Below are positions 1 through 12,160 of a stretch of DNA of 64,000 nt, one piece after another. Location: NCBI GenBank assembly GCA_963556255.1, contig OY744615.1:21668696-21732695 (forward strand), given 5' to 3'. The notes beneath the pieces are model-generated. The model saw only the letters and a program-made list of their open reading frames with translations. It was not told the DNA's origin and made no database searches. How positions within the stretch are numbered: the stretch's first letter is position 1; every line of letters begins with the position of its first letter. The position numbers and the translations under genes were made by a program. Source of the stretch: Allolobophora icterica. Its lineage: Eukaryota; Annelida; Clitellata; Crassiclitellata; Lumbricidae.

Positions 1-238
1 TGTTATGCTGTTGGTCCCTCGGTCCCGCTCCTCAGTTAAACAGCGTCGTGCCTTCTCAGTGGTTGGCCCCTCTACGTGGAATGGGCTCCCACCTTCTTTG
101 TGCTTATTTCCCCGAGTCAGTTCAACTACTTTCTACCGCCTCCTAAGTCTTCTGTTTTTATATTTGGCGGGACTGAGATCACCTCTGAGAAGGTTTTTTG
201 AAGGCGCTATATAAATTATCAAAATGAAATGAATTAAT
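1..238 (+). mobile_element. 3' tail of a non-LTR retrotransposon (first copy)
   Basis: A short open frame (5-214) carries the C-terminal signature of invertebrate LINE reverse transcriptases, a Gly-Pro-Ser-Thr-Trp-Asn-Gly-Leu-Pro block followed by a Phe/Leu-rich tail. It is followed by GGCGCTATATAAA and an AATGAATGAA-type tail. A related fragment on the same strand lies at 5120-5292. The 5' part is outside the window or was lost. The clade is not assigned. Confidence 0.55.
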
Positions 239-1064
239 GAATTATTATGGTCTTGATTCACGGTAATTGTCGTTATATAAACTTACCGCGCATTATTTCA
301 CGTTGTATCTTATGGCACGTGGTGCGATTTAATCACTCTCTCGAACCCAACAATCTATATAACAGATAGCTCAGTAGAATACCATTAGAAAGCTGTCATC
401 CGGGCACTTCGAGGGAGATCTTCGACCGACGGAAGGGATCGTTTATATTTCGGCGGCTTCCATTGTCATCAGCGACTCGCCATTTCAATAAATCTGGCCA
501 TTAGACGGGGCGATCTGGAGAATGAGCCGACCGATCGGCCGAGCTTGACAGCGCAATTTGTTTCACCACCAACCGCTAGAGCTCCAGCCAAACGTCGCCG
601 ATACGTCAGCCGCAGATGGTAACACCTAAGACTGAGCGGTCCGTACCGCACATGGTCCCCATCGTGACGCCGGACCATAGCCAACCTTGTCCTAAGCCCC
701 TTAAGATCAACGGCTGTAGGGGCGAAGGTGCCACAATATTCTACTTTCGACGCCCTCGCTGATGAACGACTGAACAAGGGCCTCTAAATCTCATCTGTTA
801 GAGTCTGATTGTCAGCAGCTTGGCCAAGTTCTTGTAATAACCGTACCATCTCTGACAACGCCTGGACCAGAATCCAAAACGAAGCTCAATAGAGTCTACG
901 CTGTCAGGCCAGAGGAGCGAGAAGAGTCCATTTTGTGGAAATCAAATTGTGACTCTCCCACTAAGTAAGTAAAATAGATAACAAGTAAGTAAAGCAGTAC
1001 AGTATGTCATCGATTGAACGAGAAATCGCGTGCCAACATCAGAGCGAAAGTCGCCTTGCTTGTA
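239..1064. other. no recognised gene
   Basis: A 102-codon open frame on the minus strand (469-777) has no recognisable domain or codon pattern. I see no splice-compatible exon, SINE box or terminal repeat here. Confidence 0.4.
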
Positions 1065-1336
<272 letters not shown>

Positions 1337-2473
1337 TCGTAGCTGACGATCTTTGTCTGTGCAAAAACTATGGTTTAGGCATTCATGCACTTGAACACAT
1401 TCATGGTAAACATCATCATCAACAACAGCATCACTGACCATGACGACGACGACGACGACGCTGATGTTATTGTCGTAGGCATATGTAAAATATTGGGGTC
1501 ATTTAAACTCGTCGAGAAGCCTTGCCGCCATTTTCCATGTCTTTTGGATTTATAGTTTCGCTGGATGAAGAAAGCTTTAAATTAAGTTGAACATCTACCC
1601 CAGGAGTGAGCAACATACGGCCCGCGGGCCGGGTCCGGCCCCCGAGGACCTTTGGACCGGCCCTTGACATGTCTTTTAAATAGGCATCCCAGTAAACCAC
1701 TACACGTCGGGGAGACATCGATCCGACGTCATCTATATCGGCATCTAGTCGCTAATCTGGTTTCGCCTTTAATCCGACGACCAGCCGCCGAGATCGCACA
1801 AAAGTTAATCGCTGCAGGCATCTGCCAGCGTTAAGTTAGACCACGTGGCCGAGCGATAGCCAATCTGCGGGCTCATGATCAAGATCGTTCTTTTTGTGAA
1901 TTTATGCTTGGTGAGTATGTCGTGGCTTAGATTTGTTACTAAGTTATTAAAAAGTTATAACTAATTAGTAGCGTTACACAAGGTCTATTTAACCGTTCTT
2001 TATGTAGATTGTATATCCTTTACGTAATATTCCCGGACAGGACTATAATAACCAATCGCATATCGGGCAGAAATCGGTAGATTTGTTGGCCCTCTTGCAT
2101 GTATACACGTGCTTCATTAATTTAATTACCTCCGCTCTTAAAATTATTGTTTATGCCTTCGTCCCATACTGAAATTGGGTACAATGCCCACATACCTAGT
2201 TAAGGTTATTATTATTCATATAAATTTAATATATGTTAAGAAATATTTCATTTGTTAAAAGATTTTGCAGCACGTGTTTTCCCTGACGCAAGGCGAACAA
2301 AATTCATGCATGCTGACATTATTTTCTGGCTTCTTTCCGCATTCAACGCATTGTGCATATTATAATTGTTACAGATCAGATACCTTCCACATATACATGG
2401 ACATCCAAGACACACCAGACGGAGTCTGTCAGGAGAACTTCGAATAAGGTAGCAAAAACTTCTTATTGTACAT
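1337..2473. other. unannotated intergenic DNA
   Basis: A GC-rich block at about 1615-1665 (CGGCCCGCGGGCCGGG) resembles the ends of some hAT elements, but I found no matching second end. The rest is AT-rich with no supported gene. Confidence 0.35.
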
Positions 2474-2752
2474 TGGGGTGGGAGATGGTTAATTGGTAAC
2501 ATGCTGGCACGAAGATCAGAAGGACGCGGGTTCGATACTCGCTAGCACCATAAGGTTGACTCAGCGGCCTTCATTCCGTAGGTGGCAATTGTAAACTGAG
2601 AAGTACACAGATGAGCGCCTGCCTTGCCTGGCTACAGCTGTACAGTTAAATTCGACTCATGTTAACTTGTTATCGTCTGTTACTACAATATTGTGTAATC
2701 TTACTGCATACTTGTCAGCTTCAATTAATAAACGAAGATTATTATTATTATT
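2474..2752 (+). mobile_element. tRNA-derived SINE, family B
   Basis: An A-box-like segment (GGTTAATTGGTAACATGC) and a B box (CGGGTTCGATACT) lie about 35 bp apart, as in Pol III promoters. An unrelated body follows, ending in AATAAACGAAGATTATTATT. A second copy with the same tail lies at 44946-45158. Confidence 0.6.
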
Positions 2753-4050
2753 GCGCTATAGAATCAGAGAGGATTTTGCATCATTTCTGCATGGTAACAA
2801 CTTAGTGTTCTGATAAATCAAGTGATGTGGATAGTGTGGTGGGGGAACAAATGTCATCAACTGAGAGTGATGAAATTGTTGCACCTGAGATTTTGAAATC
2901 TTCAGTACTTAGTGAAATAGTTTCACCCACTGGTAAGTTTGAAAATTGAATAATCACCTGCTGAATTAGGTTCAGATGATGACGATATCAGTAGGCCTAC
3001 TGATGAAAATTTGAGATCAGCTAGTTCAATGGGTTACACAATTTGGTATACCCCTGGTTGCAGTTACAGGTTTATTGAAAATACTACAACCACTCCACCC
3101 TGATCTCCCCACTGATGCTAGAAGTCTGCGGAGCACACCAAGATCACACAATATAATTGAACTAGAGGGTGGTGGGGTCTATGTTCATTTGGGCATATAT
3201 ATGGGAATTGCAGGCCTACATAAATCTGGGCACTTAAGCAATTTAAACACTGTCCAGCTGCACTTAATCTGGGTAATAGATGATAATAGGCTTATTCAAA
3301 TGCTGTGTTTACCAGACATGCAGGTCATCCAAATTATACTGACTTGGTTAAGTCCGTATTAGTTGGGCATTGAATCTTTTATTAACAGCAGTTTTGTTGC
3401 TCTGCAAAATGCAATAAATGGTGAAAGCTAGGTCATCCACAATAATCTTTCAGTACAGCAGGTTCAGAAAGCTGTGCAATAATTTTTTGTAATACAGAGT
3501 AATGAGGGTATGTTGGTTGATGATTTTTGGTTTGAGTCACTAAAAATGTGTTTCTTGATGTTTCTTGTTCAGGTAAAAAGTTAATCACCCTAGCCATGGA
3601 ACTGAAATATGGGACGAAAGCCCTTCAGCAGCAAATCAGCACTTCATCGATAAGCTGCTGAAGGGGCAATCAGTGGGTGCCAGACCAGTTCCTTCTAACT
3701 CTAAGCTGCCAGCCGGTGTATCATCTGAACCAGACCTTTGAGTGGCTTTGACCAACTGGCAGCGCTTGACAGAAAACTTTTGTGTTCGTCAGAGGACAGA
3801 CAGCAGCTGGTGGGTATTATTTTCCATAAATTTAGTATCCGTATTAACAAGTCTCGGCTGAGCAATAATTTTCATAATTGTTACATTTTTGTGTGGGTTT
3901 TTTCTTTACAGTAACAGTATTTGAAGTCAGCCTTCGATTGTGAATTTAAAATAAAATAATGCCTCTAGTTTATGCATTGCATTTGTCGGTATATAGCACC
4001 TGCTCCAGAACTATCTACTCAGGGTGCTTAGGTCATTTTGGTTTCTGTTA
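2753..4050. other. unannotated intergenic DNA
   Basis: AT-rich sequence with many stops on both strands. A 95-codon frame at 3075-3362 has no recognisable motif. The region may be an old transposon, but no ends were identified. Confidence 0.3.
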
Positions 4051-4058
4051 ATTAGCAC

Positions 4059-4374
4059 CATAGGCGTCAATTCATTGGGAGCCTTGGGTGCGAATGCACC
4101 CAGAGAGAAAGTTCAGTGGGTGTGTGGCACCCAGAAGAATTCCGACCTTAAATTTAAATTTTTTACACCTAAGTAATCTCACAACTTGAGAAGTAAAACT
4201 TCAACACAAATACCCAACATTGCATGATCTCACAGTCACAGCCAGTACATAAATTATTTATTTATTTATTATTTAAAATAATGGGGAAGGGGTAAGGGAG
4301 GGGAGGGAAAAGACGTAGGGGAAGGGAGGAAAGACCCATGCACCCAGAGAAAAAAGCAAAAGTCGGTGCCTATG
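4059..4374. mobile_element. hAT-like MITE (316 bp)
   Basis: The ends form a short imperfect inverted repeat (CATAGGCGTCAA... and ...GTCGGTGCCTATG). An exact 8-bp duplication, ATTAGCAC, lies at 4051-4058 and 4375-4382. The 8-bp duplication is typical of hAT-type insertions. There is no coding capacity. Confidence 0.7.
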
Positions 4375-4382
4375 ATTAGCAC

Positions 4383-5119
4383 CGTGGGTGGAGCCTTAAT
4401 ATATGTGGCAGAAACATAAATACTGTGATTGTGTTGTGAAGTTTTATTTTTCTAGGTTAATTATCTTGAGGTCATTGGTGGGTTGACTATCAATGTCATC
4501 TACTCAAGGCCTTCCTGTTTAATGATTTGGCAAGGCAATTAAACTTTTGTGGGCAGCGTGGCAAGCACAGCTTCAAATCACTGCAGTTAAAAGAAGTATG
4601 ATATTTATATTGGCAAATTATTGTATTGTATTTATTATATTGTATTTAAGGATTTATTAACACCACTCTCAGCACGACCTAATCCCAGTGCTAGGAACCA
4701 TGAGGAAAAAGAAAAGATTTAAGACAGCGGATAGAGGCAGCAAGACCCCCAATCAGAATCGTAGAACGAGTCACAGGGAAGAGGTCATTTCATAGCAGGA
4801 GACCAATGCAGCAAAAGCACGATGCTGAGCCATGGCGGTCCTAGACCGGGGAAAAAGGTCAAGCCGATCTAAGGAGAGGAGAGGATTATGTTTTGGAAAT
4901 AATTTTTATGTGTATTGTGTACCTCCAATATTTTACAAAAATGGGCATTGCAGCTGAAGAAAAACATTTGTTTTGGCCTGTTGTGATGTTTTGTGCAAAA
5001 TTTGTCAAAGATGCAATATTGCATGGATCACACTCTGATAAAATGTGAAATTCCTTTTTGGTGGATCACAGTGTTAGCTGATATTGTTTGATTTATTTAG
5101 TACTAATTAATTTAATCAG
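4383..5119. other. unannotated intergenic DNA
   Basis: No supported gene, RNA or transposon ends. Open frames are short and lack motifs. Confidence 0.3.
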
Positions 5120-5292
5120 TATGGAATGGCCTCCCTCCTGAGCTGAGCATATTTCCTAAGTCTTCCTCTGACACCTTTTTTGACCGCTTTAAAACTGTTC
5201 TTTTTGGCCGTGCTGGAGTCGGGAGCGCCTCTGAGTAGTTCTCTTGAAGAGGCACTACCAGGTATATAAATCTATGAATGAATGAATGAATA
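5120..5292 (+). mobile_element. 3' tail of the same LINE type as at position 1
   Basis: It shares TGGAATGG, the Leu/Phe-rich C-terminal remnant, CGCCTCTGAG..GAGGCACTACC and GGTATATAAAT followed by (GAAT)n with the copy at 1-238. It is degenerate and 5'-truncated. Confidence 0.5.
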
Positions 5293-5660
5293 ATTCATAT
5301 CACAAAGGTCATTTATTGGCACTCATGCCTTTCATCAGGAATGTGAATGTGATGATGATCTGATATATGAAATGATGTGTGTGATAATGTTGTTTGCTTT
5401 GCTTATTCACTAACTTTACATTTATTATGTTGTGCACAGATGCAGTCAGGGCAAACCGACCGACCGACTCGCAATGCACCAAATACAGACATTGATAACA
5501 GTGGAATGGTTGCACACAGCAAGTGACCTCGGTGGTGGACGCCAAAGCCGAGGTTGAACCAAAGCGCAGATATCGTTGAATTTCAGCGACACAGAAGATC
5601 TTAATAATTCTGACACTATATAATAGATTACTGTATATTATTGCAACATTACGAACTATC

Positions 5661-5753
5661 GGAGGGAGGGAGGGAGGGAGGGAGGGAGGGAGGGAGGCAG
5701 GGAGGGAGGGAGGGAAGGAGGGAGGGAGGGAGGGAGGGAGAGAGAGAGAGAGA
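5661..5753. repeat. (GGGA)n microsatellite at the palindrome's left border
   Basis: GGGA units pass into GA dinucleotides. The complementary tract, TCCC/CT, borders the other palindrome arm at 10226-10500. The arms lose similarity inside these tracts. Confidence 0.9.
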
Positions 5754-5854
5754 ACTTATCGTACATCATGCTATAAGGGGATAATGAGAGTTCAGCGATA
5801 AATATTGGGAATTATTATTAGTATTATATAAGATAATCGAAAATGGGCCCCACT

Positions 5855-6012
5855 AATTTGAGGGGGTAATCTGAAATCGTAGGGGTAATATGAAATCGAT
5901 TTCAAGTTACCCCCGGGGGTAACTTGAAATCGATTTCAGATTACCCCCCGGTAATCTGAACGCGATTTCAAGTTACCGGGGGGTAATGTGAAATGGGGGT
6001 AATCTGAAATCG
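5855..6012. repeat. palindromic GGGGTAA-type repeat array
   Basis: The motif GGGGTAAYYTGAAATCG and its complement alternate, making nested dyads. The same array occurs at 9965-10125 and 10689-10935. It is internal to the Helitron-like element. Confidence 0.8.
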
Positions 6013-6299
6013 CTACACTTGTATTCCCCAACGTCATTAATAATGCGCATAACGACACCGTCCATCACGCCCCAGCTCGCCTCTTCCACTGCCAAGCGGT
6101 TCTATTTATGGCGCGGGTATTCCCCAACGTCATTAATAATGCGCATAACGACGTTGTTTACTTTCGCACAAAATTTAATTACGATCGATTCGAACTATAT
6201 TCATCGTTTTACAGAAAAATTGTATGTTCAAAGACTCTGCTTTACTAAGGGCAGTGACGGCTAGATTTCTAGCGTTTTCTTTAACCCGCCAACGCCGGG

Positions 6300-6580
6300 T
6301 TCACCCTCTTCGACTGCGAAGCAGTCAGTCCACAGCAGTCTCCCCCTAAGGTCGCCAGACGCCACAAGGGCCTCCAAGACTGCGAAGCAGTCGCCGCCAC
6401 AGGGCTACTGCGAAACAGTAAGTCCACGGGAGACTGCTTCGCAGTCGTCGCCAGAGGGCGACTACGAAGCAGTCAGTCCACGGCAGAGGTCGCAAGACGC
6501 CAGAAGGCGTATACAAGACTGCGAAGCAGTCTCCGCTGTACGCCAGAAGGCATATACAAGACTGCGAAGCAGTCTCCCCC
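6300..6580. repeat. array of a palindromic 15-mer
   Basis: At least seven copies of GACTGCGAAGCAGTC or its complement, some with one or two changes, lie at 20-50 bp spacing. Each copy is a 6-bp stem around GAA or TTC. They are mirrored at 9398-9668 in the other arm. The open frames here come from this repeat. Confidence 0.85.
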
Positions 6581-7139
6581 ACAGGTCGCCTAAATTTCTT
6601 CCTTATTCGCTACACGCATTTAAACTTATACCTAAATTTGTTGCTTATTCGCTACAGGGATTGAAACTTATAACCTTGGGCAACGCCGGGTAAACCAGCT
6701 AGTATTTAATATGTTGGTTTTGATTGACTCCACAGAACGACCCTTTGCAGCTTGTGATGTCATCGTAAACAACTGATCACGTGACCGCCCGTTTACGGTC
6801 CGTTTACATAACATAGCAATGGTCGCTCGTTCAGCCGCACTACATGTCGAGTTTCCGCCACACTTACTACTGAACAGAAGTCCACTGCTTGACTTGTATG
6901 GCTGTCTTTACGACCGTCCGGCTCTAAAGGACCCTCGGTTCTAGACCCCGGTATACCGTGAACGACTGAGCGACTAAGCGCAAACTTACGATGGCATTCG
7001 CCATTACAGTCAAAGGCGTCACTCCATTAGTAATTCTAACTCATGGATGGGATGGGATCATACCATAAAAGCAAAGTTCGCTCCATCAACTATGTAGCCA
7101 TATGCAAGAAATCATTTCATTTCCAGCCTGTATATATAT

Positions 7140-7313
7140 AGGCCTACACATATATAGGGCATATATATATACATATATACACATACATAATTTTATAATA
7201 TCTAAGTTCACACAGCATAAGTTTTAAGGCCTACACATATATAGGGCATATATATATACATATATACACATACATAATTTTATAATATCTAAGTTCACAC
7301 AGCATAAGTTTTA
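7140..7313 (+). repeat. two tandem copies of an 87-bp unit
   Basis: The unit beginning GGCCTACACATATATAGGGC occurs twice in the left palindrome arm and once in the right arm (about 8760-8835). This is the largest difference between the arms, so one duplication or loss followed the inverted duplication. Confidence 0.85.
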
Positions 7314-7884
7314 AAATGTGTATCCCATATTGAATTAGGCCTACGGGGGATTTTCAATCAATCGATATGAATTGATTGAGTACCCCGTATTCAATCACGG
7401 GATGGGATCTTACCATAAAGCAAAGTTTTAAAAAGTAAATAGTTATGAACTATTTAAAAAGCACAATAGTTTATAAATATTTACTTCACAAGTTTAAATA
7501 GTAACGTAAAGGGACCAATTTCACACGGGTTATTCGTAGAATCAGATCTCTTTTGCCTCATACTGTCTTAATACCTCTGGATAATCCATTGGTTTTCAAC
7601 TACCGTAACTCACTTCTCATTGGTACCACTAAGGGAGACCTGCAAAAACTACAAATAGAACTCTCCAGAGCTGTTACGAAGCTCCTTACGCACCAATATA
7701 TGGATATCAAACCCATATTGCAGTTCTTTCATTGAACAATGAATCCAATTTAAAATCTGCCTCAAGGCTTACAAAGTACTACATTGTAACCAGCCGACCT
7801 GTTCTCTCTGTTCTATGGTCGCCCCTCGTACAAATAGAGATTGCATTCGTCAGTGGACACTGTGACTCTTTCATGTGTTCTGCA

Positions 7885-8180
7885 CCTGAACAGTGTTGGG
7901 CTTATTTAGCGCTGTCATAATAATGCCATTATTTGGTTCTAGTTTCTCTTCTCTATGGTACTTCAACCTGGCTTCTTCGATGCATTTCCCTTGAAATAAC
8001 CATCGGTCAATGTCTTTGGGCATTACTGCAACAGCGCTAAATGAGTCATTAGATCAGAATTCTAATATTATTTAATTATCGAACAGACTCGAGTCACCAC
8101 TAACCAGTCACTTTTTATTTTCCATGCATAGATTATTTTCTTCAATGAACCTCACAAACAGGGTAGATCAGGCAAACAGA
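7885..8180. other. spacer of the large palindrome
   Basis: 296 bp of single-copy DNA between the two arms. No gene or motif recognised. Confidence 0.8.
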
Positions 8181-10225
8181 TGCAGAACACATGAAAGAGT
8201 CACAGTGTCCACTGACGAATGCAATCTCTATTTGTACGAGGGGCGACCATAGAACAGAGAGAACAGGTCGGCTGGTTACAATGTAGTACTTTGTAAGCCT
8301 TGAGGCAGATTTTAAATTGGATTCATTGTTCAATGAAAGAACTGCAATATGGGTTTGATATCCATATATTGGTGCGTAAGGAGCTTCGTAACAGCTCTGG
8401 AGAGTTCTATTTGTAGTTTTTGCAGGTCTCCCTTAGTGGTACCAATGAGAAGTGAGTTACGGTAGTTGAAAACCAATGGATTATCCAGAGGTATTAAGAC
8501 AGTATGAGGCAAAAGAGATCTGATTCTACGAATAACCCGTGTGAAATTGGTCCCTTTACGTTACTATTTAAACTTGTGAAGTAAATATTTATAAACTATT
8601 GTGCTTTTTAAATAGTTCATAACTATTTACTTTTTAAAACTTTGCTTTATGGTAAGATCCCATCCCGTGATTGAATACGGGGTACTCAATCAATTCATAT
8701 CGATTGATTGAAAATCCCCCGTAGGCCTAATTCAATATGGGATACACATTTTAAAACTTATGCTGTGTGAACTTAGATATTATAAAATTATGTATGTGTA
8801 TATATGTATATATATATGCCCTATATATGTGTAGGCCTATATATATACAGGCTGGAAATGAAATGATTTCTTGCATATGGCTACATAGTTGATGGAGCGA
8901 ACTTTGCTTTTATGGTATGATCCCATCCCATCCATGAGTTAGAATTACTAATGGAGTGACGCCTTTGACTGTAATGGCGAATGCCATCGTAAGTTTGCGC
9001 TTAGTCGCTCAGTCGTTCACGGTATACCGGGGTCTAGAACCGAGGGTCCTTTAGAGCCGGACGGTCGTAAAGACAGCCATACAAGTCAAGCAGTGGACTT
9101 CTGTTCAGTAGTAAGTGTGGCGGAAACTCGACATGTAGTGCGGCTGAACGAGCGACCATTGCTATGTTATGTAAACGGACCGTAAACGGGCGGTCACGTG
9201 ATCAGTTGTTTACGATGACATCACAAGCTGCAAAGGGTCGTTCTGTGGAGTCAATCAAAACCAACATATTAAATACTAGCTGGTTTACCCGGCGTTGCCC
9301 AAGGTTATAAGTTTCAATCCCTGTAGCGAATAAGCAACAAATTTAGGTATAAGTTTAAATGCGTGTAGCGAATAAGGAAGAAATTTAGGCGACCTGTGGG
9401 GGAGACTGCTTCGCAGTCTTGTATATGCCTTCTGGCGTACAGCGGAGACTGCTTCGCAGTCTTGTATACGCCTTCTGGCGTCTTGCGACCTCTGCCGTGG
9501 ACTGACTGCTTCGTAGTCGCCCTCTGGCGACGACTGCGAAGCAGTCTCCCGTGGACTTACTGTTTCGCAGTAGCCCTGTGGCGGCGACTGCTTCGCAGTC
9601 TTGGAGGCCCTTGTGGCGTCTGGCGACCTTAGGGGGAGACTGCTGTGGACTGACTGCTTCGCAGTCGAAGAGGGTGAACCCGGCGTTGGCGGGTTAAAGA
9701 AAACGCTAGAAATCTAGCCGTCACTGCCCTTAGTAAAGCAGAGTCTTTGAACATACAATTTTTCTGTAAAACGATGAATATAGTTCGAATCGATCGTAAT
9801 TAAATTTTGTGCGAAAGTAAACAACGTCGTTATGCGCATTATTAATGACGTTGGGGAATACCCGCGCCATAAATAGAACCGCTTGGCAGTGGAAGAGGCG
9901 AGCTGGGGCGTGATGGACGGTGTCGTTATGCGCATTATTAATGACGTTGGGGAATACAAGTGTAGCGATTTCAGATTACCCCCATTTCACATTACCCCCC
10001 GGTAACTTGAAATCGCGTTCAGATTACCGGGGGGTAATCTGTAATCGATTTCAAGTTACCCCCGGGGGTAACTTGAAATCGATTTCATATTACCCCCTAC
10101 GATTTCAGATTACCCCCTCAAATTAGTGGGGCCCATTTTCGATTATCTTATATAATACTAATAATAATTCCCAATATTTATCGCTGAACTCTCATTATCC
10201 CCTTATAGCATGATGTACGATAAGT

Positions 10226-10236
<11 letters not shown>
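8181..10236 (-). repeat. right arm of the large inverted repeat
   Basis: Reverse complement of 5735-7884 with near identity. From 9276 outward it is the 3' part of the Helitron-like element, which continues intact to 11189 beyond the arm. The right side is therefore probably the parental copy, and the left arm stops inside the GGGA tract. Confidence 0.95.
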
Positions 10237-10504
<268 letters not shown>

Positions 10505-10688
10505 CAACTACATAAAACTCATTAAATGGACCAGCAGACCCGCATAAATAGTACTGTAGTTGTCTGGCTGGCTGGGTTTACTGGTTAATGCTTGCAATCA
10601 GTGCGTCAGCCGTGGGAAACGTTAATATTCTCAGTCGTTCGAAAGAGCTCGGTGGTATAGTTAGCATTTTATCTTATGTGAACATGGC

Positions 10689-10935
10689 AGGGGTAACTTG
10701 AAATCGCGTTCAGATTACCGGGGGGTAATCTGAAATCGCGTTCACATTACCGGGAGGTAATCTGAAATCGCGTTCAGGTTACCGGGAGGTAATATGAAAT
10801 CGATTTCAGATTACCCCCGGGGGTAATGTGAACAGCGCAGGGGTAACTTGAAATCGCGTTCAGGCTACCCCCGGGGGTAATCTGAAATCGATTTCAGATT
10901 ACCGGGGGTAACTTGAAAGAGGGGGTAACCTGAAG
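10689..10935. repeat. second GGGGTAA palindromic array
   Basis: Alternating GGGGTAAYYTGAAATCG and complement units, as at 5855-6012. It lies outside the palindrome arm but inside the Helitron-like element. Confidence 0.8.
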
Positions 10936-11189
10936 TCTTTACACCGGCGCCATAAATAGAACCGCTTTACCGTGGAAGAGGTGAGGGACGGTCGGTTGGG
11001 TAGAGTTTTTGGGGATTTTCACCATGTTAGCGGTGAAAAGGGGTACGCGAACCCCTCCACTGGGTGTCCGATGCCGAGGCCGACACAGTAGTGAAGGTTT
11101 CGAGTGAAAAGGTGCAAAATTGTAGAAGTTAAGCCCGGTCAAACAGACAGACAGACAGACACACAGAATTCTCGCTTTATTTATATAGA

Positions 11190-11836
11190 TGATTGAGGTA
11201 ACAAAATGCAGCGCTGCCAGCAAAGAAGCGCTACAAAGCAAAAGTAGAATGGAGAAGGAGCCAGTAACAGATGTGGAATCCGATAAACAGTTGTCATGAC
11301 AGGTTTAGGCAACATTCTGTGATGTCACTGACCTGGTCTCAGTTGTTGTTTCACTTCTGCGTCATTTCGACGGATTACTTGGTCTGAATGCAGAATTTGC
11401 TGAGTAATAATTATCTAACCTGTTGGTTTACTGTTGCTAGATTTGCGTATTGGACTTATCCCTTGTTTCTGATGCGGATTTTGCACGTTTGGCGGTATTT
11501 CTTCGCATGCCGTCTTGACCAGCGTGACTGTATGAAGAGGGATGGGCCGGTACCCCAATGTACGTTCGAGTTGGGATCTAAAGACAGTGTACCCGTCTGC
11601 AGCCTGGTAATTTTCGGGGAGGGGAAGCGACACGGGTCTTTGGAGTGATATCGACCGTTAGTCGCTGGTGATGCTTTCATCTACGGACCAACACGCGACG
11701 AATACCTGTTCTACATGTACCAGGTGGTTCGCGGGATAGCCGGACATGCGTCTTCTTTCACCAATCAGAGACTGCTGAACGGAGGTGTTACGTGTGCTGT
11801 GAACGTTACCGCTCATCGTCGCTCCTCACTATAGAG
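11190..11836. other. unannotated intergenic DNA
   Basis: Short overlapping open frames on both strands (11388-11680) have no recognisable motif. No RNA gene seen. Confidence 0.3.
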
Positions 11837-12152
11837 CAGCGGTTCTCAACCTTTTGAGACTGAAGGACCACTTATAAAGTTTGTGTCTCGGTCGCGGACC
11901 ATCACTAAAAATTGTGCCAAAAACAAATTAATACAAAAGAATTTTTACCATAAATCCGCGTATTATTAGTTTCATGCTGCCATCCAGCCGATTCTAGCGA
12001 TTGAAATAAAACATAAATTTTAAAAGTTGAAAAAATTTGTCTGTTTGCATGTTTTTAATCGAAACAATATAAATATAGGCCTTGCCCGCGGACCACCAGG
12101 CAGATGACCGCGGACCACCAGTGGTCCGCGGACCACAGGTTGAGAACCGCTG
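11837..12152. mobile_element. hAT MITE with CAGCGGTTCTCAACC ends
   Basis: Terminal inverted repeats are CAGCGGTTCTCAACC and GGTTGAGAACCGCTG. They are flanked by an exact 8-bp duplication, CTATAGAG (11829-11836 and 12153-12160). The ends match the widespread hAT MITE type. No coding capacity. Confidence 0.9.
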
Positions 12153-12160
12153 CTATAGAG

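Larger units (their letters stand above)
5735..7884 (+). repeat. left arm of a large inverted repeat (palindrome)
   Basis: This arm is repeated in reverse complement at 8181-10236 with a 296-bp spacer (7885-8180). Paired positions sum to 15978 in the outer part and 16065 in the inner part. The 87-bp offset comes from a tandem duplication present only in this arm (about 7140-7310). Otherwise I saw only one substitution (near 5938) and a few 1-bp indels. The arm contains the 3' end of a Helitron-like element at 6699-6702 and about 1.1 kb of its flank. Confidence 0.95.

Noticed and set aside
6300..6580. Repeat-spacer layout resembling a CRISPR array
   Set aside because: The repeats are short palindromes on both strands, spacing is irregular, and the genome is eukaryotic with the array inside a Helitron-like element.
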